Origin: Golubevia sp. BC0850
Lineage: Eukaryota; Basidiomycota; Exobasidiomycetes; Golubeviales; Golubeviaceae
NCBI GenBank assembly: GCA_012976225.1
Contig: JAAVVG010000017.1
Coordinates: forward strand, 434,001 to 498,000
Length of the DNA: 64,000 nt
Reading direction: 5' to 3'
Part shown: positions 37,893 through 47,356 of the stretch, piece after piece
How positions within the stretch are numbered: the stretch's first letter is position 1
Layout of the letters: each line of letters opens with the position of its first letter
Program-made: the position numbers and the translations under genes
The notes under the pieces: generated by a model
Told to the model about the DNA's origin: nothing
Databases searched by the model: none
What the model saw: only the letters and a program-made list of their open reading frames with translations

Positions 37893-40800
37893 TTAGTTTG
37901 AAGAATCTTCACCACGCTTGACAGTGAAAGCGTGAGATAGGTAAGAGTCGTAGGAAGCTTCTTCGGTCTCATCGGTGAAGACTCTTTGAGCTCTGAGGAG
38001 GAGTCTGTACTTTCCGTCCTCGACGTCTTTGGTTGATCCATCGTCTAGAGTGACGGTACCCTTGAGAGATTGAGTGATGTATCCGTAGGAGTCTGCTTCT
38101 CCAGTGATAGAGTTTCTACCGAGGTATCTCTCCTGGTAAACCATTCCGACTGTTTCGACATCTCCGAAGAGAGCTCCGTCGCACTCTTCTTCGTCTCCAC
38201 GTTCTTCAACTTCCTCAGCGAAACGCTTGGCGGCAGCTTCGTGATGACCACGTTGACGACGAATGAAGTGACGCTTGGAGGTAGTTCTGAGGGCAAGAAA
38301 CGAGAGAAGAAGTCAGAGGCGGGACAGACGAGAGAGGAAAGTGGAGAACAAGAGAGACTCACGAAGCGTCTTGGATCTTGATGGTAGGAGTGAAATCAAC
38401 GTCGGCTTTCACTAAGGAAATCTCATAGAGAGGAGTTCCGAAATTAAGCCTGTACAAGAGGACTGGCTGATTGTCGGCGTCTTCGAGGGAGAAGGTCTGA
38501 GAGTCGTCCTCGACTGGAGTTTCCATAGCGTTGGTGACAAGAGCTGGCAGGTTGAATCCGAAGATCTCGTCACTAGAATCGAGAACTTGTTCGTCAGACA
38601 TCTTTCCGACCAGTCCCATGTAAGGGATGGTGATGGATCCGTGCTTTGGAGACTTCATAGATTCGATGACGATGGAGCCGGAGTAGACTGGAAGGCTCTT
38701 TGAATCGGCAGTTGGAGGCTTGAAGCTCACTTCAACCTTCTTACTCTTTCCTGCAGCTAGAGTGAATTCACGGTCGCTGTAAGTGACGTGAGCATGAGTG
38801 TCACTGAGGGGGACTGGGTAAGGAGTGAAGAGGACTGAGTCTGAAACGTTCTTGGAGAGAGCGGTTCCGGCCCAGACGTGATGTAGCTTTTAGGAGTTGA
38901 ATGGAAAAAGTAGATGAGTTAGTTGCCTTGTAAAATTAGAAATGGGAATCCCAATCACTTACCTTGTAAGTTTGAGAGACCTTGCCGGTGTTGGTGACAG
39001 TGATCTTCTTGACGTTGTCTGCGAACTCGGTGTCGTTCAATTGAAGAGCACCTTTTAACGCCAGAAAGAAAGAGGAGAGAACAGACGGTTTAAAAAGGAA
39101 CGTTTGAGACCGATGAGAACGGTAATGGCTCGACTTACCAGGAGAGACACGAGTGGTGTGAATAACCGCCTTGTAGACGTCGATTAGGCCAGGACCAGCT
39201 TGAGCCATAGTTTGAAGACGATCACCAGACTTGGACTCCTTAACTGGGTTGGCAGTATGAGTGAAGATGTCACGAAGAACAGTTGCCGAGTCCTTCTTTC
39301 CATTGATGGATCTGTAGAGACCGTAAGATCCAGAAACGAAAGGAGTAGCCATGGAAGTACCAGAGATGATGGTGTACTTTCCAAGAGCTAGAGGCCAAGT
39401 AGAGAGAATGTTTCCTCCGGGAGCTGAAACACGAGGCTCGAATCCGAGATTGTAGGTTGGGTTGTAGGTAGAGAAGGAACTCATCAAACCTCCGCTTGAG
39501 ACATCCTCCTCAGTGAGAGACTCGAGGTTGGAGAAGTCGAGAGTAGTCTTGGTTCCAGCTGCGAATTGGTTGACAAGGAATTGTCCGTCTTCTCTGGTAA
39601 GAGAAGCTACCTGTTGATCATCGAAGGAGGCAGTGACGTAGGTGATTGAAGCTGGCGCCGGGGTGTTGTAGACTAGAACGTACTTTCCACCTTTGTCATG
39701 GATGTTAGTGAACTTGGTAGCAAAAGTGCATGTACCCCTTGCGACAACGACTACCTTGTTAGAGAGATCAGGTGTGTCATCTGGAAGTGGATCACAAGCA
39801 TCGGCAGTGACTTCTGGGTCGGTTGAGGTGGCGTAAACTTCGAGAGTTGAGGATCCGTCGAAGGTGAAAGGCATTCCAGTCAAGTAGACGATGTCACCAT
39901 GTCCATTGGCAGGCGAAGGAACGGTCTTGTACTGAGAGTGAGAAAGGAAAGAAGAAAGGGAGGTTAAAAATTGCACCCCTCTCTCGCTGAGGTTCCTCAA
40001 CTCTCGAAGCACTTACTCCAGTCAATTTTCGGTTATTAACAGAGCCAACGCCGGTACCGCTCTTAGCGACTCCTGGAGAGCTACCGTAGAACATACCTGT
40101 AAGAGAGAGAGAGAGAGAGAGAGAGAATGGTGAGCGGAAGAAGAGCGGATGTGGAGGTGAGGAAGCTTCCACCTACCTTGAGCACCATCGTTTCCAGCAG
40201 CCATAACGACTGGTGTTCCGAGATCAGAGATCTTGGAGGCGACGGCAGCTGAAGGAGCTTGCCACCAACCCCCTGGGCCTCCGAGGGAGAGAGAAATAGC
40301 GTCGACTCCATCGAAGAAAGCACGCTCTGGAGAAGGCGAAGAAGACAGAAGATTAAGAAGTTAGGAGGTTGAAAAAGATAGAAAATTGAGAAGGCAGAAA
40401 ATTGAAAGGGAGGTTGGAAAGTTCGATCGTGCAATCTCTCCGCGTCCTGACTCTTCTCGGTTCTCAGAAGTGCAACTTTCTCACTCTAAGAACAACAACA
40501 CTTCGGGAAATAGTCTTACTCACCAAGTCCGGCGATGATTACATCATCAGAAGTGGAAGTCTCCTCTCCACAACCGAAGACTCTGTACATCTTGACATTT
40601 CCTTGTGGGATGACACCAGTGAATCCTAATTCGGTATCGTTGGCGACAATGGTACCACTGACGTGAGTTCCATGTCCACTTCCAGTACAGTCAGCGAAAG
40701 GATCGTTATCAGGTTGAGGAGTGTTGGAACCAGTGTAGTCGTCTCCGACCAAATCGTATCCTCCCGAGATTGGGCATCCCTTGCCGAAACATCTCTTTCC

Positions 40801-41752
40801 GGAAGCTCTGCCTCCGTTGAGAGCTGGGTGGGTGTAGTCAATTCCAGTATCCAAGACAGCAATAGTCTGACCCTTTCCGTAATGACCTAAAGCGTGTAAT
40901 TTGTCTACTCCAGTCATGACGTGAGGTTCGAAAGTATCCTTTCCCAAGTTGCTGTCCCTCTTCGATTTACCAGAAGAAGAAGAATCTCCAGTAGCAGCAC
41001 GAACGAAAGAATCAGAAGCTGGAGTAGCGTCAAAAGCAGCTGGCTTGTACATTCTGATGGGATGAACGTCGACTACACCTGGAGCGGTGTAGAGAGTTGA
41101 GATGTCCTCATCTGAATCTAGACGGAGAGAGAGTCCGGTGAAAAGCTTGGAGTTGTAGGAATATCTCTTGGTGTACTTGGACTTTCCACGCTTGGACATG
41201 TGTTCGTGGAAGAGATCGTGGACCTTTGAAAAGGAATGGAAGAGAACGTTAGAGAGAGAAGTTGAGGGAGAAGAATGAGCCGCCTCGATCAGATCTCCTT
41301 CCCTTCCACCCTGACCTCTTCGGGAACTCGAAACAGATCTCGTTTTCCTTTCCGCATTCAGTGATTTCTATACTTTCTCTCTGTAGCCGTGACGGGACGT
41401 GACCTGCCATCGAATTCAACCCCAGCTCTCCTACCCTTTTTCCTACCACGCCATCGAATAGATAACTCACCTCTCTCTTTCCATTTCTGGCAGCCTCCTT
41501 TGCGTCAGATTCGTTCTCGAATTCGACGATGTAACCTCTTGGTAAGAAGACCTCTTTAGCTCCAGTTCCATCAGGTTTGGTTGCAGAGTGAGAAGTCTTT
41601 GCTTCAGCTTCCTTCCCAGCTCCATATGGAATTGGACCTTGAAGTTCTGGAGCAACGTTGTGAGATTTGTGTTTGTGTTGATGTTTTGATTTTGCCTCTA
41701 CTTGTAAAGCCAAGAAGGAGAGAAAAAGAGAAGAAAAGACAGTGAACTTCAT
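37893..41752 (-). CDS. Secreted subtilisin-like serine protease (S8) with PA domain
   Basis: Eight exons on the minus strand: 41752-41471, 41223-40524, 40326-40177, 40096-40017, 39931-39139, 39051-38963, 38886-38363 and 38286-37893 (1003 aa). A signal peptide (MKFTVFSSLFLSFLALQVEA) is followed by an inhibitor-like propeptide with RGYIVEFENESDA. The triad is Asp219 (AVLDTGIDYTHP), His278 (GSGHGTHVSG) and Ser597 (ISGTSMATPFVSG). A protease-associated domain lies at about 465-500 (VVVVARGTCTFATKFTNI), between His and Ser, and an Fn3-like region follows the catalytic domain. The layout is that of large fungal 'minor extracellular protease Vpr'-type enzymes. The frame is open upstream of 41752, but the signal peptide fixes the start. 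One intron carries a (GA)n run beside its acceptor. Confidence 0.94.
40101..40126. repeat. (GA)n microsatellite in a subtilase intron
   Basis: About 24 bases of GA on the plus strand, CT on the gene strand, form the polypyrimidine tract immediately before the acceptor of exon 4. Confidence 0.85.
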
Positions 41753-42898
41753 CTTTGAAAGTTTGGTTGATTGATGAAAAGGCTTAGGGAAGTTGAAATC
41801 AAGGAAGAGATAAGAGAGTTTGAAAAGAGAGTGGGTATCACAGCTAGGCAGCGCTGTGAGAATCGTAACTTGAGGGAAATGAGAGTGGTCTGGAGGGGGG
41901 TGGGGGGAAGGGAGGGGAGAGGGAGGAGGATGGGGAAGAGAAAGAAAGGGGAAAGAAAGGACCTTTAAAAGATGGCGGAGAATCCAAAGATAACCACCCT
42001 CGGTCTCATTCTTGTTGACCTTGAGGACGTTTAGGCGTGATTCGGTGCCTTGTTTTTCCAGACTAAGAACTCGCCAAACAGAGAAGAAGCTTCTATCATC
42101 ACATTCCGCGGTCCGCTGGTATATTCTCTTCTTATCTCGTAGTCGTCTGACCACCTTCGCCTCTGACCTCCCTCTCTCTGTGCACTCAAAGAAGTGAATA
42201 TAGTGGATGGTCTCACGTCTCATTTCATAAGGCCAGAGATTAGTAGAGATTGACAAACGCATTGCTTCTCCAATCTTCCTTTCGAATTGCAAATCGGTAG
42301 CGTTCGACCACCCATCTTACAACTTGGCATTCTCGAAGCGAAAGTGATGGTGAGGCGGTGAGGGTAAATACCTCGACCTGCTGATAAGAAGCTTAAGAAC
42401 TGGTCGGAAAAGATGGGCAGACGAGATCACCAGAAGAAACACATAGGGTGAGCCTCGCAGTTCTCTCCGCCCCATCCCTCGTTACTGTGACTGGAGATTG
42501 GGCTGAAAGTCAGTTAGAACTGCCAGCTCGGAGAGCTCAAGCACAACAATGAAGCTGCAGTGACAGAGAGAGAAACTTGAGACACTAGCTGGAGTTCAAG
42601 AAATGCGAAAGACGGATCAGAAAGACTTAGAGTACAAGAGTAATTTGATGCAGAGAAGAGAGTGTTCGAGGTAGTAGTAGACTTGCTAGGATAATAGAAT
42701 GAGCAAATCGACTTCAGGGAATGGAGAGAAGAGAAAATGAAAACCCAGACAAATTTTGATGAGTTGCGAATATCTATTGGAGCGAATGAGAAGATCAATT
42801 GAGAGGATTACTTGGAGTTGAGGTTGAAGAAAGATCGAATGTTGTAAGGAAATTTGGCTTTGAAGTTCAGTAGACCAGACTTATGAGGAGAAAGATGG
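41753..42898. other. Intergenic region upstream of subtilase
   Basis: About 1.1 kb between two minus-strand genes. It includes a strongly G-rich block at about 41890-41950 on the plus strand. The subtilase promoter must lie here. No exon is supported, although one long open frame continues upstream from subtilase exon 1. Confidence 0.5.
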
Positions 42899-44109
42899 CT
42901 ATTTCAAGTGTTGCTCCCAAGACTTGAAGTATAAGAGAAAGAGATCAGGAAGACAGAGTCGGACGAGGGGAGATTTGAGAGAATTCCAGAGGAGTTAAAG
43001 AGGCAGATGTAGGAGCAGATTGGGTCAGAGGCGAAATGAAGGACCTGAAATACCCTCTGTTCCAAAACTCACCTTCATTATCTCCTTCCTCATTCTAGTC
43101 TGCTCCTCCTGCGAAAGGTTCGAGTCAACGTTTGCCATCTTCCTCAGCTGATCCAAAGGAACTCCCCGTAGTTGATCAGCAACTGAAGAGAAACAGAGGA
43201 GGAAGTCTCGAAGTCATTGTGATGTCCTCTGCTTTCTACCTTCAGTCTTCCCTCCCAACTGCGACTCACCAGTTCTACAGCCCAACTGAACGAGCGGCTT
43301 GATATCAAGGTAATGAGCTGCTATCAGTATATCAGAAAGACCCTCCTGATCGACATTAATGAATTCTTGATCCCAAGGAAGAATTTGCATGTTACGAGCT
43401 GTTTCTACGTTGTCTGGTAAAGTGGGAGCATCTCGTTTATGGTGGTCCATCCAAAGTTTGATCTTGATAATACAGAGACATCGGAAGAAGGAGGGTTGTC
43501 AGTTGCAAGTGGGACCAGAAGTCAGAGCTGAACTGAAAAGGAGGGGACAAAGGCGTCGAGTTTCTGATACTCACTTTCTCAAAGATTTTACTAGAAACTT
43601 CCGGTAAAGGAACTGGATCATCTCGATTCGAATCTGATCGTTCTGACGGGTGGCAAAGAGGGGAAAGAGGTAGAATCGGTAGTTGGCACCCAGCTCAGAC
43701 CAATTCTCGTGAGCTCCTCTTTATCGACAGAGCCCTCTGCTCTCTGTGAACTCCCACAAAAAAATCGTCAGACAGCTAGAATCATTGCTCAACTGAGTTC
43801 CTCATCTCTTTCTCAGCGGACTCCATCCTAGAAATGCTGATTCCTCTAGAGATACTCACTTCCAAGAATGTTCTTGATCCTATTACTACAATTGGCGCTC
43901 TTCCTTTCCATGTTGAAAGTAACTCCATCTGAGGTTTCTATGAGCACCATTCGAACGTTGGGACTGGATTTGCCATTAGAAGATGGAGTTGAATTGGATG
44001 GAATGGGAGAAGAGGAAGAAGATGAAGGTTCCTCTGTAGACTGGTTGATTGGTCTCCTAACTGGTCTAGGAGTAGTTGGTTGACGTAGTTTTCTAGCTCG
44101 AGCTGACAT
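42899..44109 (-). CDS. Divergent SKP1-like protein with N-terminal extension
   Basis: Skp1 links F-box proteins to cullin in SCF ubiquitin ligases. Exons on the minus strand: 44109-43860, 43642-43575, 43462-43270, 43182-43073 and a proposed 42922-42899 (214 aa). After about 50 Arg/Pro/Ser-rich residues comes the BTB/POZ fold (VLIETSDGVTFNMERKSANC, DDPVPLPEVSSKIFEKIKLW). The Skp1 helices follow: DHHKRDAP, ILPWDQEFINVDQEGLSDI, AAHYLDIKPLVQLGCRTVAD and RKMANVDSNLSQEEQTRMRK. Canonical Skp1 has [22 protein letters not shown] here, so this copy is divergent, especially in the N-terminal half. The last exon (SWEQHLK) is the least certain; in Skp1 the chain ends a few residues after RKEN. It could be an extra, specialised paralog. 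Confidence 0.78.
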
Positions 44110-44404
44110 TAATGATTATTTGAAGGGTAAGAAGGGGGGAAGATGAGAGTCGAGGTCTACTGTACTCTACAGTTGGATCAGCGCTTTCTTGCACCTCGGA
44201 ATGAGTATCGAAACTTGTAAAGATTGGATCTGCTGGTCTTAAAGGGGTTTTGAATCTTGATTTGATAGTCTAATTGAGCGATTGAAAGAGGTTTCTATGA
44301 TAGATGATCGGAGAGATGTGTTGTTCAGAGCACAGAAATTTTCTAAGCCAACTTCTGTAAAGTTGCCCTTCTACTCCTCGACTTGACAAAGTTCCGATCC
44401 TAAA

Positions 44405-45105
44405 ATGCCAACTCATCATCATTCTCAGATTCATAAGATTCATTTTTCAAAGGAGAAAGTTCTCAATTTGATTCACGATCCTCAGAGGTTCGTCAATACC
44501 TCGACTCAGGTCATCGAGATGACTCAAGATGAAAAGGATCCTCAGAAATGGAAAGGTTAGTAGAGCTTCCTCTTCTGTCTATCTCTCATTCCCTTTTCTT
44601 TAGTCTGTCGTCTAAATGATTCATATAAGATTCTACTGCATCCACCTTCTGGCCAGCTTCACCTTTGATGATACGCAGACCCCTATCCTATCTCTCACAA
44701 CTCGCCTCCCTTTCCTCTTCCACTTCCACAGTCACCGAGAATCTAGAGCTCATCTTCAACAGCACAACGTCTTTCATAGCCAAGTTCGTCCCTTCTGATA
44801 CAGGTCTCCAGACAACATGTTGGGCGAGCTTGGGAGTCGAAGTCCACTCGACATTGGAAGTTACGGATACCGACCCTCAATCAAAGAAATCAAGCTCTGG
44901 CCCAGACGAGAAGCAGAACCAAGTTAAGAACGAGAGTAGAAATGGGAATGGCTCACCTCAAACCTTCGTCATAGAAACTTCCACCGTCAGTGCTCCTTTC
45001 TACGTCTTTTGGATCGTGAAGCGTCAGTTCGTCGCAACTCATTCGGTCTTCGGAGAAAGAGTCACGGAGAAGTTGAGAAGGGAGGAAACAGAAACTTCGA
45101 ATTGA
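44405..45105 (+). CDS. Uncharacterised SRPBCC/DUF7053-like fungal protein
   Basis: Exons 44405-44555 and 44630-45105 give 208 aa. There is no signal peptide. A first helix-like stretch (KIHFSKEKVLNLIHDPQRFV) and later beta-rich hydrophobic text (FIAKFVPSDTGLQTTCWASL, VSAPFYVFWIVKRQFVATHS, ending in VTEKL) resemble the alternating pattern of fungal DUF7053/SRPBCC-type proteins. A charged, Ser/Asn/Lys-rich loop interrupts the middle. The donor is GTTAGT rather than the usual GTGAGT. The family assignment is tentative and no function is claimed. It is divergent from the SKP1-like gene, about 295 bases away. Confidence 0.6.
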
Positions 45106-46045
45106 GAAGCGGAGAGATTGGACGAAGTGAACTTTGGTCGATGGAGCTTCTTGGACGCTAGGGATTCACGAGCTCGCTGGCTGCATAGGGACCTTTAGTT
45201 GATTCCTGTACTTGGGATTTCTGTTATCGTATAATCTACAGAATCAGAACAATATACCCTCAGCCGACCTTAACCGTACGCGCGTGAGTGATGAGCGAAG
45301 AGTGTTGTGTCAAGAATCCAGACGTAAGACTATTAAGGTTGGTCAGAGAGCAAACGAAATGTCTTGGAACGTCCTTCTCGGTCTGGTCTCGTAAGCATTT
45401 GATCGGGGAAGAAAGAGAAAGAAGGGAAGTGTGGGAGTTCGAGCCTTCCAGTTTCAGGGGTCGAGGGTAGAACAGAAGGCTACATCGCTCAAACTTGTGT
45501 TTCGTCGAACGGGAAGAAATGAGGTACCAGTGAGATTCCGATGAGACAAAGGGCATTAACAAGAGCAAGAGCACAGGAAGCAAGCGAGAAGCAACAGAAG
45601 GTGGTTTATGAGAGGGAGAACGTGTCAATTCGCAATGAGATTTACAGAAAAGAAGCGCTGCGCGACTTGTGAGATCGAGCGAGATTAAGAAAAACTGCAC
45701 AGATATCCATCACCACGATCTCACAAAATTGAAAGCACAAAGTACGGAAGTGCAATCAAGGGCTCTAAGTAGTCCTTCATCTTTCTCTTACTTCTGTAAA
45801 GTCTGTCTGGTCAAAACAAGATTCGTTTGAGGGGCTATTTAGGTAGTACAAGAAGGAGCAAGACATATAAATTCTAAAATGAAGGTGGTGGTGACGGACG
45901 GCAACCAGGAGACTGAAGGACGGTGGAAAAGCTGGTGGTACAAGATATGAGACCGGTAAAGAGAAAGAGGGACAAATAATGGAAAGAGAGGGAAAAGGCA
46001 TTTGAAATTACATTTGAAACTAGTGTGTGAGTGTGTCACTTGGTT
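45106..46045. other. Convergent intergenic region before the peptide genes
   Basis: About 940 bases of 3' flanking sequence. No supported exon or RNA gene. Confidence 0.45.
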
Positions 46046-46114
46046 CTACTCCTGGTCGACACGCTTCCAGGGGTCTCTATCATGACGTCTCCAATTGGTA
46101 GATGATTTCTCAGC

Positions 46115-46630
46115 TCATTTGAAATCATGGTTGTTACCGGAGAAATCTTTCGAGATCTTTTGAGCGCGCTTCCATTCGTTTCCGTAGCCTTCGAAATCTT
46201 CAGATGATTCTTGGGCACGCTTCCATGCTGGTCCTCCTGATCCTCCCGAATAGTAGTCGGTAGATGGCTTCTGAGCGCGCTTCCAATCGTGGTTGTTACC
46301 GGAGTAGTCTTTCGAGATCTTTTGAGCGCGCTCAACCTGATATCAAAGAGGCAGAGAAGTTACGGGGGCGGGAAGAGGTAGAGAGTCAGGACATTGTCAC
46401 CCCCAAAAATTTAGCTTATCTCAATTTGATGTCTCAACTTCTTTCTATTATTGAGCTAGACTTCAGAACCGCCTTCCTTCCACAGCCTCTCCAAAGAGGG
46501 GCTGCTTCTTCAACTCCGACGACCTACTCCTATCCTCCTCTCCTCTTCGTCGACAACTCACCTCAATTGGAGCAGCAGAGACAGCGACAGCTAGTAAGAC
46601 GACTGAGACTATAGATAAGGTGAACTTCAT
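46115..46630 (-). CDS. Kex2-type multi-copy secreted peptide precursor
   Basis: Two exons on the minus strand, 46630-46562 and 46336-46115, encode 96 aa. Exon 1 is a clean signal peptide (MKFTLSIVSVVLLAVAVSAA) plus PIE; a phase-0 intron follows. The mature part is four tandem cores: AQKISKDYSGNNHDW, AQKPSTDYYSGGSGGPAW, AQESSEDFEGYGNEW and AQKISKDFSGNNHDF. The first three are each followed by Lys-Arg (42-43, 62-63, 79-80), and a single Arg (26) precedes the first. Lys-Arg is the Kex2 cut site, so release of 15-18 residue peptides ending in Trp or Phe is inferred. There is no Cys and no CAAX tail. Cores 1 and 4 are nearly identical in DNA. A TATA-like element lies about 90 bases upstream. The family is unrecognised; the role could be signalling, adhesion or a cyclised peptide. 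Confidence 0.82.
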
Positions 46631-47356
46631 GATTTGAGATTGAGTTGGTTTGGTCTTAAAGAAGAAGAAATGTAAGATGTAGGAATCTCAGAATTTGTTC
46701 GAATCGGTGCCTTCTTCTTATACGATTCTCGGATGCAAATTCACCTCCACAATGAAACATTCAGGGGAAAAGAGTGGCACTTCGTCCCAGGAAATAGAAT
46801 CGCGAAAACGTCGGCTGCCCTGTTGTCCTACGGCAAATTTAAGGTCCGCTCCTTCTCTTTCTCTTCCTTCTCTTTCCCATGAGCCCATCACGGTTTCTTT
46901 CAATTTTCAATTTGAGGTCATTTTGGTCATTAAGCACGTTTATTAAAGTTCGTGGCTGTCAAAGAAAAGAAGGAGGTCTATTCTAGGACTCATCGGAGGA
47001 TGGATTGAGTTTGGAGTTTGGGGAAAGACCCCTTCTGAGGCCTTCTCTTCTCTTCGATGTCGATAAGCTCGAATCTCGATGACTTCCCCTTCCAGCGGCA
47101 GGGCAGCAGTCTCTATGCAGAATCGAGTCGAGATCTTATCAAATCTGCTTCGAGGCAGCGAGACAGGAACCCAAGAGTATTCACTTATGTAGAGCTCGAC
47201 AGAAACCAAGGAGTGGCAATCAAAGAAAGGAGGACATGGCACATGGCACAAGAGAATTGGATTAAATTTGAACATTGAGATAAAAAGCCTCACACCTGGA
47301 AGAATGAAAGAAAAGGGGAGCAAATAATGTACAGGAATGAAGACAGAAAATTTGAA
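46631..47356. other. Intergenic region, peptide gene promoter and 3' flank of SxIP gene
   Basis: About 725 bases between two minus-strand genes; only promoter and 3' sequence are apparent. Confidence 0.45.
46717..46722 (-). promoter_or_regulatory. TATA-like element of the multi-copy peptide gene
   Basis: TATAAG on the minus strand, about 90 bases upstream of the ATG at 46630. Position and sequence fit a core promoter, without other support. Confidence 0.35.

Noticed and set aside
41753-42292. Upstream extension of the subtilase first exon (open frame to 42292)
   Set aside because: The ATG at 41752 begins a clear signal peptide; the extra upstream residues would bury it and look like translated noncoding DNA.
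46036-46335. Alternative frame over the peptide repeats giving a 99-residue basic repeat protein
   Set aside because: The repeat forces periodicity in every frame; only the other frame joins a signal-peptide exon and gives Lys-Arg sites.
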